Positions 1-8,724 of a DNA stretch of 64,000 bases are shown piece by piece. A model generated the notes under the pieces. It was not told where the DNA came from and did no database searches. It saw only the letters and a list, made by a program, of their open reading frames with translations. The stretch comes from an uncultured Clostridium sp. (lineage in GTDB: Bacteria > Bacillota > Clostridia > Lachnospirales > Lachnospiraceae). The stretch lies in contig UPYT01000013.1 in NCBI GenBank assembly GCA_900538475.1, forward strand, positions 1-64,000, read 5' to 3'. A program made the position numbers and the translations under genes. Position 1 is the first letter of the stretch, and every line of letters begins with the position of its first letter.

Positions 1-111
1 GTCCAACCAGGACTCTTTTTTATTAGAATTTTCAGGGTTTTAAACACTGTTCAATTTTTCATTTTCAAGGTTCATTTCGTTGTTGCTTTTGTTCTCAGCA
101 GCAACTCGTTT
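1..111 (-). promoter_or_regulatory. Probable 5' leader of an rRNA operon (16S off the left edge)
   Basis: Read on the minus strand, this stretch follows two strong promoters and contains an untranslated leader with a CCTTGAAAA-type motif, as is common just before 16S genes in Firmicutes. No reading frame with a ribosome binding site is present. The rRNA gene itself is not in the window, so the assignment rests on promoter strength, promoter duplication and leader character. Confidence 0.6.
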
Positions 112-140
112 ATCTTATCACAGTCGCTTGCGTTTGTCAA
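112..140 (-). promoter_or_regulatory. rRNA-type promoter P2 (proximal)
   Basis: On the minus strand a perfect -35 TTGACA (135-140) is separated by 17 bases from a -10 TAAGAT (112-117). It is followed by a GCTGAGAAC-containing leader hairpin. It lies 94 bases downstream of a second, equally strong promoter with a related downstream sequence, the tandem layout typical of rrn operons. Confidence 0.75.
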
Positions 141-205
141 CAACTTTTTTTATTTTTTTCAAACTCTCTTGAAGTTTGTTGCCGCCGTTCTCAGCGGCGA
201 GTTAT

Positions 206-234
206 ATCATATCAAATGCTTCTACAAATGTCAA
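206..234 (-). promoter_or_regulatory. rRNA-type promoter P1 (distal)
   Basis: On the minus strand a perfect -35 TTGACA (229-234), a 17-base spacer and a -10 TATGAT (206-211). The transcript would begin with a short hairpin rich in GCCGC repeats (about 181-200) that shares the GCTGAGAAC core with the leader of the proximal promoter. Confidence 0.75.
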
Positions 235-240
235 CAGTTT

Positions 241-532
241 TTTTCAATTTTTTTATTTTATGTTTTTTAAAGCAGTCCAAAGACCAAAACTACTTCTAAA
301 ATACCTTTTCAGAATATTTTTCTATATAGAAATAATACACCCATTCCTCCAAGGTTTACGCAAATGGCAGAGCGCATCTCCATCAAGAGAGCATTGCCCT
401 AGAAAAACTATGAATGATTTCTATGTCAAAGGAAACTATTTCTTTCCCTCTTTCTATCTTTTTTAAAGAAGTTTGTAATATATCCGTTTCTGTTTCGATG
501 AATTCCGTAAGAAAGCTTCATATATTTGTAAA
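241..532. other. AT-rich gap without a recognised gene
   Basis: Between the rRNA-type promoters and the DUF4358 promoter there are about 290 AT-rich bases. A frame of 96 codons spans part of it (176-466), but it overlaps the promoters, has no ribosome binding site and a low-complexity Phe-rich product, so it is not called. Confidence 0.5.
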
Positions 533-561
533 TTGCCTTTTCCTCCTCCCTCACTTATAAT
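533..561 (+). promoter_or_regulatory. Promoter of the DUF4358-MBOAT-DHHW cassette
   Basis: TTGCCT (533-538), a 17-base spacer and a perfect TATAAT (556-561) lie 47 bases ahead of the DUF4358 start codon, with an AGGAGG at 591-596. The three genes that follow are closely spaced and probably form one transcript. Confidence 0.65.
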
Positions 562-607
562 ATGTCATACAGACCCCCCCGGGGCAAAAAAGGAGGATAA
601 ACTGATT

Positions 608-1186
608 ATGATGAAAAAACAATTGACTGCATTTTTTATGGCAGCTGCTTTATCTGCTGCTTCTCTTACTGGCTGCTCCGGCAGCACCGCTTCCAATAAT
701 CCTGCTGGACAGGAAACCACTGCTCCTGAAACAGTGAAAGAGGTATCTCTGGAGGATGTTTTAAGTGATATTAAAAATGCTTATGGCGAAAATTATATTC
801 CCAATACAGAAATGGACGAACAAATGCTGAAAGATGTGATTGGACTTTCTCCTGAGCTCTGCGAATCCTATGTGGCAGAGGCTCCTATGATCAGCACCTT
901 TGTTGAAACCTTTATCGGCGTACAGGCAAAAGACGGAAAAGGCGATGATGTAGAAGCCGCCTTAAATGCATATCGGGATCGTCTGGTAGGCGATACCATG
1001 CAGTACCCCATGAATATTGCCAAAATTCAGGCGTCTCAGGTTGTGCGCCATGGCGACTATATTTTCTTTGTTATGCTGGGTGCTCCCAGTGATGCTTCCA
1101 TGGAAGAAGGCGATGAAGCTGCATTAGAATCTGCTGCCGAAAACAATCAGATTGCCATTGATATTATCGATGGATATTTCAAGTAA
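608..1186 (+). CDS. DUF4358-type lipoprotein
   Basis: A 192-residue predicted lipoprotein. Residues 1-22 form a signal peptide ending in a lipobox LTGC, with Cys23 as the lipidation site. A Thr/Pro/Ser-rich linker follows, then a globular domain of about 140 residues that I recognise as DUF4358 by its spacing and context. The start at 608 is chosen because AGGAGG lies 11 bases upstream; an upstream frame extension to 533 would bury the promoter and lack a ribosome site. The stop is 3 bases from the MBOAT start, so translation is probably coupled. DUF4358 proteins are often beside MBOAT/DHHW genes in Lachnospiraceae; their molecular role is not established. It probably sits on the outer face of the membrane with the acetylation machinery. 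Confidence 0.75.
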   Translation: MMKKQLTAFFMAAALSAASLTGCSGSTASNNPAGQETTAPETVKEVSLEDVLSDIKNAYGENYIPNTEMDEQMLKDVIGLSPELCESYVAEAPMISTFVETFIGVQAKDGKGDDVEAALNAYRDRLVGDTMQYPMNIAKIQASQVVRHGDYIFFVMLGAPSDASMEEGDEAALESAAENNQIAIDIIDGYFK

Positions 1187-1189
1187 GCC

Positions 1190-2593
1190 ATGGTATTCAG
1201 CAGTCTTTTATTTCTGTTCCGCTTTCTCCCACTGTTTCTGGCGCTGTATTTTGCAGCGCCGAAATCTCTCAGAAACGGAATTCTGTTTTTTGGAAGCCTG
1301 ATTTTCTATGGCTGGGGAGAACCTGTATACATCTCTCTCCTGCTGTTTTCCACTCTGGTTGACTTTATTCACGGCAAGCTGGTGGGATATTTTAAAGAGA
1401 AGGGAAATTTAAAAGGCGCCCGCTTGGCGGTCGCGTCTTCCGCTGTTATCAACCTTTCCCTACTGTTTGTTTTTAAGTATACGGATTTTGTTATCCGCTC
1501 CTTCAACGAACTGACCGGAAGCAGCTTCCCCCTTCTGGGGCTGGCTCTTCCCATTGGTATTTCCTTTTATACCTTTCAGACCATGTCCTATACCATTGAT
1601 GTCTACCGCGGAGAGGCACCTGTTCAGGACAACCTGATCTCTTTTGGTGCCTATGTTTCCATGTTTCCTCAGTTAATCGCCGGTCCTATTGTCCGTTATC
1701 AGGACATTGCCGCTGAATTAAACTGCAGACGGGAAAATCTGGAACAATTCTCTCTGGGTATCCGTTATTTTATCATTGGTTTGGGAAAAAAGGTGCTTCT
1801 TGCCAATCAGGCCGGAGCCCTCTGGACTGAAATCAATGGCATTTTGCCCGAGGAGCGCAGCGTCCTTATGGTATGGCTGGGAATTCTGGCCTTTTCCTTC
1901 CAGATTTATTTTGATTTTTCCGGCTATTCCGATATGGCAGTCGGCATGGGCCATATGCTGGGCTTCCGGTTCCCGGAAAACTTCAACTATCCATATATTT
2001 CCAAAAGCATTACGGAGTTCTGGAGACGGTGGCATATTTCCCTGGGAACCTGGTTTAAGGAATATGTATACATTCCTCTGGGCGGCAACCGGAAAGGCGG
2101 TCTGCTTCAGGTTCGCAATATTTTGATAGTATGGCTTCTGACTGGAATCTGGCACGGTGCCAGCCTGAATTTTCTAATGTGGGGAGTATATTTCGGAATT
2201 TTGCTTCTTTTTGAAAAATTCATTTTGAAGAATATTTTGAAAAAACTTCCTTCCTGGCTCCAGCACACATATGCCTGTCTCCTCGTGATCTTTGGCTGGG
2301 TGCTGTTTGCATTTGAAGATCTGCATGCCGGACTGGCCTATCTGCTGCAAATGTTGGGAGTCAGCGGTCTGCCCTTCTCCAATGACAGAACTCTGTTTCT
2401 TCTGCTGGGAAGCCTGTCTCTGCTGGTATTTTCTGCATTCGGCTCTACGCCGCTTCCAGCTAAACTGGCAGACCGGTTCTGCAAAAAAGGCCGTACGATA
2501 CTGGAACCTCTGTTTTTAGGAGCTGTTCTGTTTCTGTCCATTGCTTACCTGGTGGATGCAACCTATAACCCATTTTTGTATTTCCGCTTTTAA
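1190..2593 (+). CDS. MBOAT family O-acyltransferase (AlgI-like)
   Basis: A 467-residue polytopic membrane protein of the membrane-bound O-acyltransferase family, of the AlgI/DltB kind that moves acyl groups across the membrane for transfer to an extracellular polymer. The family signature is visible: a WRRWHISLG segment followed by the YIPLGGNRKGG loop, and further on WHGAS, whose His is the presumed catalytic residue. Roughly ten hydrophobic segments are seen. It starts 3 bases after the DUF4358 stop with only a weak ribosome site, suggesting translational coupling. The DHHW gene follows after 23 bases. Together they probably O-acetylate a cell-surface glycan; the polymer (capsule, teichoic acid or peptidoglycan) cannot be told from sequence. 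Confidence 0.9.
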   Translation: MVFSSLLFLFRFLPLFLALYFAAPKSLRNGILFFGSLIFYGWGEPVYISLLLFSTLVDFIHGKLVGYFKEKGNLKGARLAVASSAVINLSLLFVFKYTDFVIRSFNELTGSSFPLLGLALPIGISFYTFQTMSYTIDVYRGEAPVQDNLISFGAYVSMFPQLIAGPIVRYQDIAAELNCRRENLEQFSLGIRYFIIGLGKKVLLANQAGALWTEINGILPEERSVLMVWLGILAFSFQIYFDFSGYSDMAVGMGHMLGFRFPENFNYPYISKSITEFWRRWHISLGTWFKEYVYIPLGGNRKGGLLQVRNILIVWLLTGIWHGASLNFLMWGVYFGILLLFEKFILKNILKKLPSWLQHTYACLLVIFGWVLFAFEDLHAGLAYLLQMLGVSGLPFSNDRTLFLLLGSLSLLVFSAFGSTPLPAKLADRFCKKGRTILEPLFLGAVLFLSIAYLVDATYNPFLYFRF

Positions 2594-2616
2594 CCGGAAC
2601 CTGGAAAGGAGCTTAT

Positions 2617-3771
2617 ATGAAAAAGAAAAACAAATACCCGGCCGTTTTGACGGGACTTTTCTGCGCCTTTCTGGGCTGCGGAGCTCTTGCCTCAGTTTTC
2701 ATGCCGAAAAAGAGCTTTTCAGAAACAGAAAACCGTTATCTGGCCCAGATGCCTTCTCTTACCTGGCAAAGCCTGAAAAGCGGAGCCTTTGGCACGGAAT
2801 ATGAAACCTACCTCAGCGACCAGTTTCCCTTCCGCGATCAGTGGATTGGCATAAAAACTACCGCAGAACAGCTGCAGCAGAAAAAAGAAATTAACGGAGT
2901 CTGGCTCGGAAGGGATCATTACCTTATAGAAACCTTTTATCAGGAAGATCTGGATCCGGAGCTTTCCGGCAAAAACCTGGATCGCCTTTGTCAATTCGTC
3001 AGTACCCAGGAGTCCCTGATGGGAAAAGATCATGTGCGGGTAATGCTGGTTCCGTCTTCCTCTGAAATTATGACGGAAAAACTTCCGTCCTTCGCCGCCC
3101 CCTTCTCCCAAGCCGCCATTACGAACCGCCTGGAAGAAAAGGGCATTGGCAAAATGCTGGTTCCTGTCCGGCAGGCCCTGTCAGATGCCAAAGAGCAACA
3201 GGAGCCCTATTACCGCACGGATCACCACTGGACCTCCTTCGGAGCCTTTACCGGCTACCAGGCCTGGGCGGCATCTCTTGGACTTGATTCCTTTAAGCCA
3301 TCTGATTTTCAGCAGGAAACCGTTTCCGATCACTTTCTCGGAACCATTCACTCCAAGCTGAATATTCCGGTACAGGCGGATTCCATTGTTCTTTACCGGC
3401 CAAAAAAAGAACCGGTCTGGAGCGTCTATTACGACGGCTCTGACAGTCCGGTTCCCTCCCTCTATTCTATGGAAGCGTTAAATACTCGTGATCAGTACCG
3501 GGTATTCTTAGACGGCAATCATGGCTGGACAAAAATCAAAAATCACAGCCAGGCAGACGGAAGCAAGCTCCTGATTATCAAGGATTCCTACGCCCACTGC
3601 TTTGCCCCCTTTGCAGCTCTTCATTTTGAAGAGACGCACATGATTGATCTGCGCTACTATAATGGAAAAATCAGCAATTTCATAAAAGAACAGGGTATTA
3701 CCGATGTTCTGGTTCTCTACCAGATTCCCGGTTTTCTGAAAGACCGGAATGTCAGCAAGCTGACCTGGTAA
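2617..3771 (+). CDS. DHHW family protein (AlgJ/AlgX-like SGNH esterase/acetyltransferase)
   Basis: A 384-residue protein with an N-terminal membrane anchor or signal (about residues 8-28) and an extracellular domain with the diagnostic Asp-His-His-Trp motif (DHHW, residues 202-205), the family's name-giving site. AlgJ/AlgX-type proteins take the acetyl group delivered by MBOAT and place it on the sugar. A likely Ser nucleophile lies in the IKDSYA segment near residue 324, typical of the SGNH fold. AGGAG precedes the start by 8 bases. The gene closes the DUF4358-MBOAT-DHHW set, and the stop is followed by a hairpin repeat. Family assignment is strong; the acceptor polymer is unknown. Confidence 0.85.
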   Translation: MKKKNKYPAVLTGLFCAFLGCGALASVFMPKKSFSETENRYLAQMPSLTWQSLKSGAFGTEYETYLSDQFPFRDQWIGIKTTAEQLQQKKEINGVWLGRDHYLIETFYQEDLDPELSGKNLDRLCQFVSTQESLMGKDHVRVMLVPSSSEIMTEKLPSFAAPFSQAAITNRLEEKGIGKMLVPVRQALSDAKEQQEPYYRTDHHWTSFGAFTGYQAWAASLGLDSFKPSDFQQETVSDHFLGTIHSKLNIPVQADSIVLYRPKKEPVWSVYYDGSDSPVPSLYSMEALNTRDQYRVFLDGNHGWTKIKNHSQADGSKLLIIKDSYAHCFAPFAALHFEETHMIDLRYYNGKISNFIKEQGITDVLVLYQIPGFLKDRNVSKLTW

Positions 3772-3787
3772 GCCATGCTGATATGAT

Positions 3788-3854
3788 GTAACTGTTTGGC
3801 CATGCGTCTTCTTGCCCGCTTACAGCGGACAGGAGACATGGCTGAATTCTTACG
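3788..3854. repeat. Intergenic hairpin repeat, variant copy
   Basis: An imperfect inverted repeat starting GTAACTGTTTGGCCATG and ending CATGGCTGAATTCTTAC, about 67 bases. Its core, CTTGCCCGCTTACAGCGGACA, recurs in altered form at 45055-45076. The ends resemble those of the pfl-locus repeats. It lies between convergent genes and may also act as a transcription barrier. Confidence 0.55.
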
Positions 3855-3857
3855 GTA

Positions 3858-5516
3858 TTATCTGTTTTTTCCGCAGCATTTCTTATACTTCTTTCCACTG
3901 CCGCAGGGACAGGGATCGTTGGGATAAATTTTTCTTCCCGCTGTTTCCTTTTCTGCTTTGACATTTCCTGCCAAAACGGAGCCTGACGAACCTAACGGCA
4001 TCCTTCCGTCATTTCCTAAAACAAAATCATCCCCCTGAACCTCTACCGGCGTATGGCCTCTGAGAATCAGCTTCCGCGTATTGTTGGCAGCATTGGATTC
4101 AAGAGAGATAAATCTGTGATATGCCTCCTCTGATGGAAATTCAAATCCGGAATTCTTCATCCAGTCCAAAGTGACAGCCAAAGGCTCTCCCATGCAGGCA
4201 TGATCCCACAGAACAGACAATACTGTTTCCCGGATTTCCTCTCCGGCGCCAAAAGTCTCCTCCAAATATTCTCCCAACTTCCGATACCAGATATCTCTGG
4301 ACGGATATCCATGACGGGCGTAATCCTCTGCCTCTTTTGCGTCTGGAATATAAAAGCTCTTTCCGCTCTGGCTGTTTTCAATTTCCTGATATACGTCATT
4401 AAACAGAGCTTCTATGGCAATTACCTTTCCATTCTGAAGCTGGCAGCTTCTGTATTTCTTCGGAAGGCTTTCAAAAACCCTCTGGAAGTCTGCAGAACCT
4501 GCATCCAGTCCGCTGTATTTTTTATACATTCGGTACACAATTTCCTGTGGTGCTGATGCATAAAACAACTCCACAATCCGCATACATACCCACATCCAGT
4601 ACTGTTCCCGTCTCTGGAGCCGGTATTCCGATGTGTTTATTGCGGAAAACATATCTCTGACATCAGCAGCCACCTCTGTCTGTTCATCCTCGTAGGCAAT
4701 CAGATAATCCAGCTCATAGATTGGAAGCAGAAGTTCCAGCTCTTTCTTATCCGGGCAGAAACATCCTCTGTTCAATGCCCGCTCCATAGCTTCCATGGAT
4801 TCCTCCGGAACGGTCATCAAACGTTCCTTCATTACTTCAGGACGCAGCAACTCCTCAGCCAGCTTCTGAGCCAGCTCGGCATCTGCCATCATCCTGTATC
4901 CTGCCAGGAAAATTTCTTCTGCAATATGTTCCAGATCCTCTCTGTCATAGGCATTCAGATAATCTCGAAGCAGCGGACCTCTCCGCATTTCCTCCTGGCC
5001 GAAAGCATCCTCCTGGCTGAGGCCTTCCTTCTGCTCTTCGCCTTCTTCCTGTCTGTCCCCCCCGTCTGCCAGGAAAAATCTTTCCTGCAGCTTCTGGTTC
5101 AGTTCCTCTGGAGCCGTCCATTTCCATGTTTCCGGATCATCCTTCTGCTTCAAAACAGCAGGAAAACAGGGTTCCTCCTCCAGAAGCTTTTCGATCTCAC
5201 ATCGAAATTCCGGCTTTGTTTCTCGACGGAAGGTAAACCACGCTTCCGTTTCCATCATAGGATCAATGCTGGTTTCAGAAGCATCCTTATATTCGAACGG
5301 GGGTCTGGCAACCGCCGAAGCATCTCCCTGCCATTCTCTAATCTGCACCTTTTTCTGGAAAAACTCAAACTCATACCAGGCATTTTCCGCCGTCTCTGTC
5401 ACAACCTCCAGAATCGGAGCCAGCTGAGAAAAGGTAATCCCCGCCGGTACCCGGCACCGTTTCCATACCAGGGGCTTCGAATTTTTTATGGCAATTTTTA
5501 ACTGATAAGCTTTCAT
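3858..5516 (-). CDS. Plasmid pRiA4b ORF-3-like protein with C-terminal SEC-C zinc motif
   Basis: A 552-residue protein. The first 150 residues resemble the pRiA4b ORF-3 family (IS1096 TnpR-like fold): a short strand pattern followed by a Trp-Lys-Arg-Cys segment and a Phe/Leu-rich helix. The middle (200-500) is an alpha-helical region rich in Glu that I do not recognise. The C-terminus ends in a SEC-C zinc-binding tail with the pattern CPCGSGKKYKKCC. The function of the family is not known; SEC-C tails occur in SecA and many stand-alone proteins and bind zinc. GGAGG lies 7 bases before the start. It is not a transposon component here, since no transposase is nearby. Confidence 0.75.
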   Translation of the reverse strand: MKAYQLKIAIKNSKPLVWKRCRVPAGITFSQLAPILEVVTETAENAWYEFEFFQKKVQIREWQGDASAVARPPFEYKDASETSIDPMMETEAWFTFRRETKPEFRCEIEKLLEEEPCFPAVLKQKDDPETWKWTAPEELNQKLQERFFLADGGDRQEEGEEQKEGLSQEDAFGQEEMRRGPLLRDYLNAYDREDLEHIAEEIFLAGYRMMADAELAQKLAEELLRPEVMKERLMTVPEESMEAMERALNRGCFCPDKKELELLLPIYELDYLIAYEDEQTEVAADVRDMFSAINTSEYRLQRREQYWMWVCMRIVELFYASAPQEIVYRMYKKYSGLDAGSADFQRVFESLPKKYRSCQLQNGKVIAIEALFNDVYQEIENSQSGKSFYIPDAKEAEDYARHGYPSRDIWYRKLGEYLEETFGAGEEIRETVLSVLWDHACMGEPLAVTLDWMKNSGFEFPSEEAYHRFISLESNAANNTRKLILRGHTPVEVQGDDFVLGNDGRMPLGSSGSVLAGNVKAEKETAGRKIYPNDPCPCGSGKKYKKCCGKNR

Positions 5517-5561
5517 TAACAGGCCTCCGTCTTTTTTCTATACATAATAATTCCATGAAAA

Positions 5562-5603
5562 CAACAGTTTAGGACGGTCTGAAAAGGCCGTCCCCAACTG
5601 TTG
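5562..5603 (-). terminator. Rho-independent terminator after the aldo/keto reductase gene
   Basis: CAACAGTT and GGACGG arms pair across a short loop; on the minus strand the hairpin is followed by TTGTTTT. It lies 45 bases downstream of the reductase stop. Confidence 0.75.
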
Positions 5604-5647
5604 CCCATTAGATTTTAATATGTATCCAGAAAAATCACAAGAGGAAT

Positions 5648-6502
5648 TTACACAATATTCAGATAAACCTTGTGTGACGGTGCGGGGAATTCCTGATCAA
5701 TCCACTCCAGTTCTTCCTGCGACAGCACAATCCTGTCTGCCCCTGCATTATCTAGCGTATGCTCCTTTTTCCCGCTTCTGGGAATTGCAATCGTACTCCC
5801 ATCACGAATCGCAAAAGCCAGAAGAATCTGAGAAATGCTTGCTCTATGCGCTTTTGCCACCTTCTTCAAAACTGAAGATTCATAAAGCCCTCTGCGCAAA
5901 TCCCCACCCTGGGCCAACGGACAGTATGCCATCAAAGGAATCTGATGCCGTCTCAGCCACGGCAGAAGATCATATTCGATTCCCCTGGACGCCACATGAT
6001 ACAGTACCTGATTTACTGCACAGTTTTTTCCTCCAGGCACAGACCACAGCTCTTCCATATCTTCTGTATCAAAATTGGAGACTCCCCAGCGCCGGATCTT
6101 CCCCTCTTTTTTCAGCTGCTCCATACATGCCACCGTCTCCTCCAGAGGAATTCCGCCTCTCCAGTGAAGCAGGTACAAATCAAGATAATCCGTTCCCATA
6201 CGCTCCAAACTTGCCATACAGCTTTTAAATATGTTTTTCCGTCCTGCATTGTGAGGATAAACCTTGGAAACCAGAAACAGGTCACTTCTGTCCATCTCCC
6301 TTATGGTCTTTCCAATCAAAAGCTCTGCCTTTCCGCTTCCATACATTTCTGCTGTGTCAATCAGTGTCATACCTGCGCTGATCCCTGCTGTCAGCGCTTC
6401 CTGCTCTCGCAGCTCATCTACCTTCTGTTCCCCCAGAAACCAGGTTCCCTGACCCAGGGCCGGAACCTGCGTCCCGTCAGGCAGAACTACATAATGTTCC
6501 AT
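5648..6502 (-). CDS. Aldo/keto reductase
   Basis: A 284-residue NADPH-dependent oxidoreductase of the aldo/keto reductase superfamily (TIM barrel). The catalytic tetrad is readable: Asp49 and Tyr54 in LIDTAEMYGSGKAE, Lys80 in LVSKVYPHN, His113 in YLLHWRG. A C-terminal cofactor-binding stretch (AIPRSGKKEH) is present. I chose the ATG at 6502, with GGAG 6 bases ahead, over a GTG four codons upstream that lacks a good ribosome site. It lies 28 bases downstream of the glycerate kinase gene and ends at a strong terminator, so it is probably the last gene of the sugar-acid group. Its substrate is unknown; a carbonyl compound derived from the pathway is plausible. Confidence 0.85.
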   Translation of the reverse strand: MEHYVVLPDGTQVPALGQGTWFLGEQKVDELREQEALTAGISAGMTLIDTAEMYGSGKAELLIGKTIREMDRSDLFLVSKVYPHNAGRKNIFKSCMASLERMGTDYLDLYLLHWRGGIPLEETVACMEQLKKEGKIRRWGVSNFDTEDMEELWSVPGGKNCAVNQVLYHVASRGIEYDLLPWLRRHQIPLMAYCPLAQGGDLRRGLYESSVLKKVAKAHRASISQILLAFAIRDGSTIAIPRSGKKEHTLDNAGADRIVLSQEELEWIDQEFPAPSHKVYLNIV

Positions 6503-6530
6503 CGCATTCTCCACTTCTTTCTCTGTTACT

Positions 6531-7679
6531 TTATTCTGAAACTCCTGATATTTTCATTCCGGTACGCACCATGCGGAAGGTTCTGTCTGCGGCCTCTGCA
6601 TACAGCTCCTCTGCCCGCGAGAGAGCTTCCTCCAGATCCATCGCTCCGTTTATGGTTGACATTATGCTTTCCACACCAAAGTCATACATTTTTTCAGCGC
6701 CGTCACCGATACCGCCAACAATCGCTACAGCTGGAATTCCCTTTGCCCTGCATCTTAATCCGACTCCGCTGGGAACCTTTCCAAACGCTGACTGCCAGTC
6801 CATACGGCCTTCTCCTGTCACGACCAAATCCGTTCCTTCCAGAAGACTGTCAAAATCCATCAAATCCAGCACAGTTTCAATTCCCGATTTCAGATTTGCA
6901 TGAAGATATCCGCAGAGAGCTGCCCCCAGACCTCCTGCTGCTCCGGCTCCGGCCATCTGCTCCACATCCATTCCATTTCTTCTCATAACGCCGGCATACT
7001 GCTTCATTCCCGCCTCCAGACGGTCAAGAATATCCGGAGTTCCTCCCTTTTGCTTTCCAAAGGTATAAGTTGCTCCGTCCGGTCCTGTCAGTGGATTATT
7101 CACATCGCACATAACCGTGATCTCTGCTTCTGATACAGCTGGATGAAGACCGCTCACATCGATCTTATCCACCTTTTCCAGATCCCGTCCGCGACCTTCC
7201 AGTGTCCGGCCCTCCTGATCCAAAAAACGTACTCCCAACGCCCTCATAGCGCCCATACCGCCATCATTGGTAGCGCTTCCGCCGATGGCTACGGCAATCT
7301 TTCTGTATCCCTGCTCTAACGCATCACGAATCAGCTCTCCTGTTCCATAAGTCGTTGTCTCCAGAGGATTTCTTTTTTCCACCGGAACCATAGGAAGACC
7401 GGACGCGGCAGCCATTTCAATCACCGCTCTGTCACCGTGGAACACACCGTAAGAAGCCGTTGTTTCCTCCATCAGAGGACCGTGAACCTTTACCTGACGG
7501 TACTTGCCTCCGGTTACAGTAATCACCGCCTCAACTGTTCCTTCTCCTCCATCTGCTATAGGCACTCCCACGGTTTCACAGCCCGGAAATATTTTCTCTG
7601 CCGATGCTTTCAAAAGGCGGATAATCTGCTGGGATGACAGGGTTCCTTTAAATGAATCTGATGCAAATAATAATTTCAT
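6531..7679 (-). CDS. glxK: Glycerate 2-kinase (GlxK/GarK family)
   Basis: A 382-residue glycerate kinase of the GlxK/GarK type, phosphorylating D-glycerate with ATP to feed glycolysis. The N-terminus (FASDSFKGTLSS) is the family hallmark, and Gly-rich stretches follow, including AIGGSATNDGG near residue 135 and VVTGEGRMDWQSAFGK near 285. Length fits the family (about 380). AGGAGGGG lies directly before the ATG. A terminator-like hairpin at 7717-7754 separates it from the aldolase gene upstream, so expression may depend on readthrough. With the semialdehyde reductase upstream it completes the route tartronate semialdehyde to glycerate to phosphoglycerate. Confidence 0.9.
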   Translation of the reverse strand: MKLLFASDSFKGTLSSQQIIRLLKASAEKIFPGCETVGVPIADGGEGTVEAVITVTGGKYRQVKVHGPLMEETTASYGVFHGDRAVIEMAAASGLPMVPVEKRNPLETTTYGTGELIRDALEQGYRKIAVAIGGSATNDGGMGAMRALGVRFLDQEGRTLEGRGRDLEKVDKIDVSGLHPAVSEAEITVMCDVNNPLTGPDGATYTFGKQKGGTPDILDRLEAGMKQYAGVMRRNGMDVEQMAGAGAAGGLGAALCGYLHANLKSGIETVLDLMDFDSLLEGTDLVVTGEGRMDWQSAFGKVPSGVGLRCRAKGIPAVAIVGGIGDGAEKMYDFGVESIMSTINGAMDLEEALSRAEELYAEAADRTFRMVRTGMKISGVSE

Positions 7680-7716
7680 AGCCCCTCCTGAACCATTAAT
7701 TTATTCTGTAAAAATA

Positions 7717-7754
7717 CATAAACCGGCCAGATTGTGGGGGATGGCCGGTTTATG
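7717..7754 (-). terminator. Hairpin terminator or attenuator between aldolase and glycerate kinase genes
   Basis: Perfect 13-base arms CATAAACCGGCCA and TGGCCGGTTTATG around a 12-base loop, followed on the minus strand by TATTTTTAC. It lies inside what otherwise looks like one operon, so it may lower the expression of the two downstream genes. Confidence 0.75.
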
Positions 7755-7800
7755 ATATCAATATATGGCAGTAAATTTTTCTTGTTTTTGTTCGTTCCGA

Positions 7801-8700
7801 TTACAGCAGTCCTGCTTTTGTCATCTCTGCTTTGATCTTGTCCAGAACCGGTCCCTCCGGTGTTGCAAGATTCGGAGTGTAGGGAAGACCGATATTGCGT
7901 CCCCGCAGGTTAGCCATATCCTTTGCTGCTACCGGGAAGCTTGCGCCGTCCATGGAAAGGCGAACCGGATTCAGTTTAAACTGTGCCTCCAGAGATCCCT
8001 CCAGATCTCCCCCGACATACTTATTATAAACGTCTGTAATCAGCTCAGGCATAAAATTTGCCGCAGTGCAGACACCGCCTACCGCTCCGTGGCACAGAGA
8101 AGCATACAGCAGGGTATCCTTTCCGCCGAATACCTTGAATCCAATGTCTCTGTTTCTCCGGATAAACTCAGAGGTCTGGGTAATGTCTCCGCTGGTATCC
8201 TTCATTCCTACAATGTTGGGAACCTCATGGGCCAGACGCTCTACCAGATTAGCTGACAGAGTATATCCTACACGTCCAGGGTTATTATACAAAAGCACGG
8301 GAAGTTCCTCCACTGCATCTGCAATCGCCTTAAAATGGGTAAACAGCTCTGTCTCCGTCGGCTTTAAAAACATGGGCTGCAGCACTGAAATTCCTGCTGC
8401 GCCGCCTGCGGCTGCCATTTTAGCAAGACGAATACACTTTTTGGTGCTGATGGCTCCGATACCAAAATATACCGGGACACGCCCTGCCACCTGATCCACA
8501 ACGATTTTCAGACCGCGCTCCATCTCGTCTTCTTCAATCACATAAAACTCACCGTTGCTTCCATATAACAAAATTCCGCTTACTCCACCGTCAATCACAT
8601 AATCCACTTGACTGCGAATTGCCTTCTCATCAATCAGTTCATCCTGATCAATGGGTGTAATCATCGGAACAACGACTCCCTTGATAAAATCTGTATTCAT
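7801..8700 (-). CDS. DapA-family (dihydrodipicolinate synthase-like) class I aldolase
   Basis: A 299-residue TIM-barrel lyase of the DapA/NanA family. The Schiff-base Lys is Lys167 in GMKDTSG and the proton-relay Tyr is Tyr138 in LLYNNPGRVGY; an SNGE motif near residue 48 fits the carboxylate-binding loop. True DapA for lysine synthesis is possible, but the neighbours (tartronate semialdehyde reductase and glycerate kinase) argue for a catabolic 2-keto-3-deoxy sugar-acid aldolase releasing pyruvate plus tartronate semialdehyde, doing the job of the unrelated GarL. GAAGGAG precedes the ATG. It follows the reductase gene by 24 bases. Substrate assignment is inference. Confidence 0.8.
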   Translation of the reverse strand: MNTDFIKGVVVPMITPIDQDELIDEKAIRSQVDYVIDGGVSGILLYGSNGEFYVIEEDEMERGLKIVVDQVAGRVPVYFGIGAISTKKCIRLAKMAAAGGAAGISVLQPMFLKPTETELFTHFKAIADAVEELPVLLYNNPGRVGYTLSANLVERLAHEVPNIVGMKDTSGDITQTSEFIRRNRDIGFKVFGGKDTLLYASLCHGAVGGVCTAANFMPELITDVYNKYVGGDLEGSLEAQFKLNPVRLSMDGASFPVAAKDMANLRGRNIGLPYTPNLATPEGPVLDKIKAEMTKAGLL

Positions 8701-8724
8701 ACCCGTCTCCTTCGTCCCCTGGGA

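Noticed and set aside
3858..5516. pRiA4b/IS1096-like protein as evidence of a transposon
   Set aside because: There is no transposase, inverted end or target duplication around it; the family is common on chromosomes.
5945..6988. Open frame of 347 codons opposite the aldo/keto reductase and glycerate kinase genes
   Set aside because: Antisense shadow spanning two well-supported genes; no start signal.
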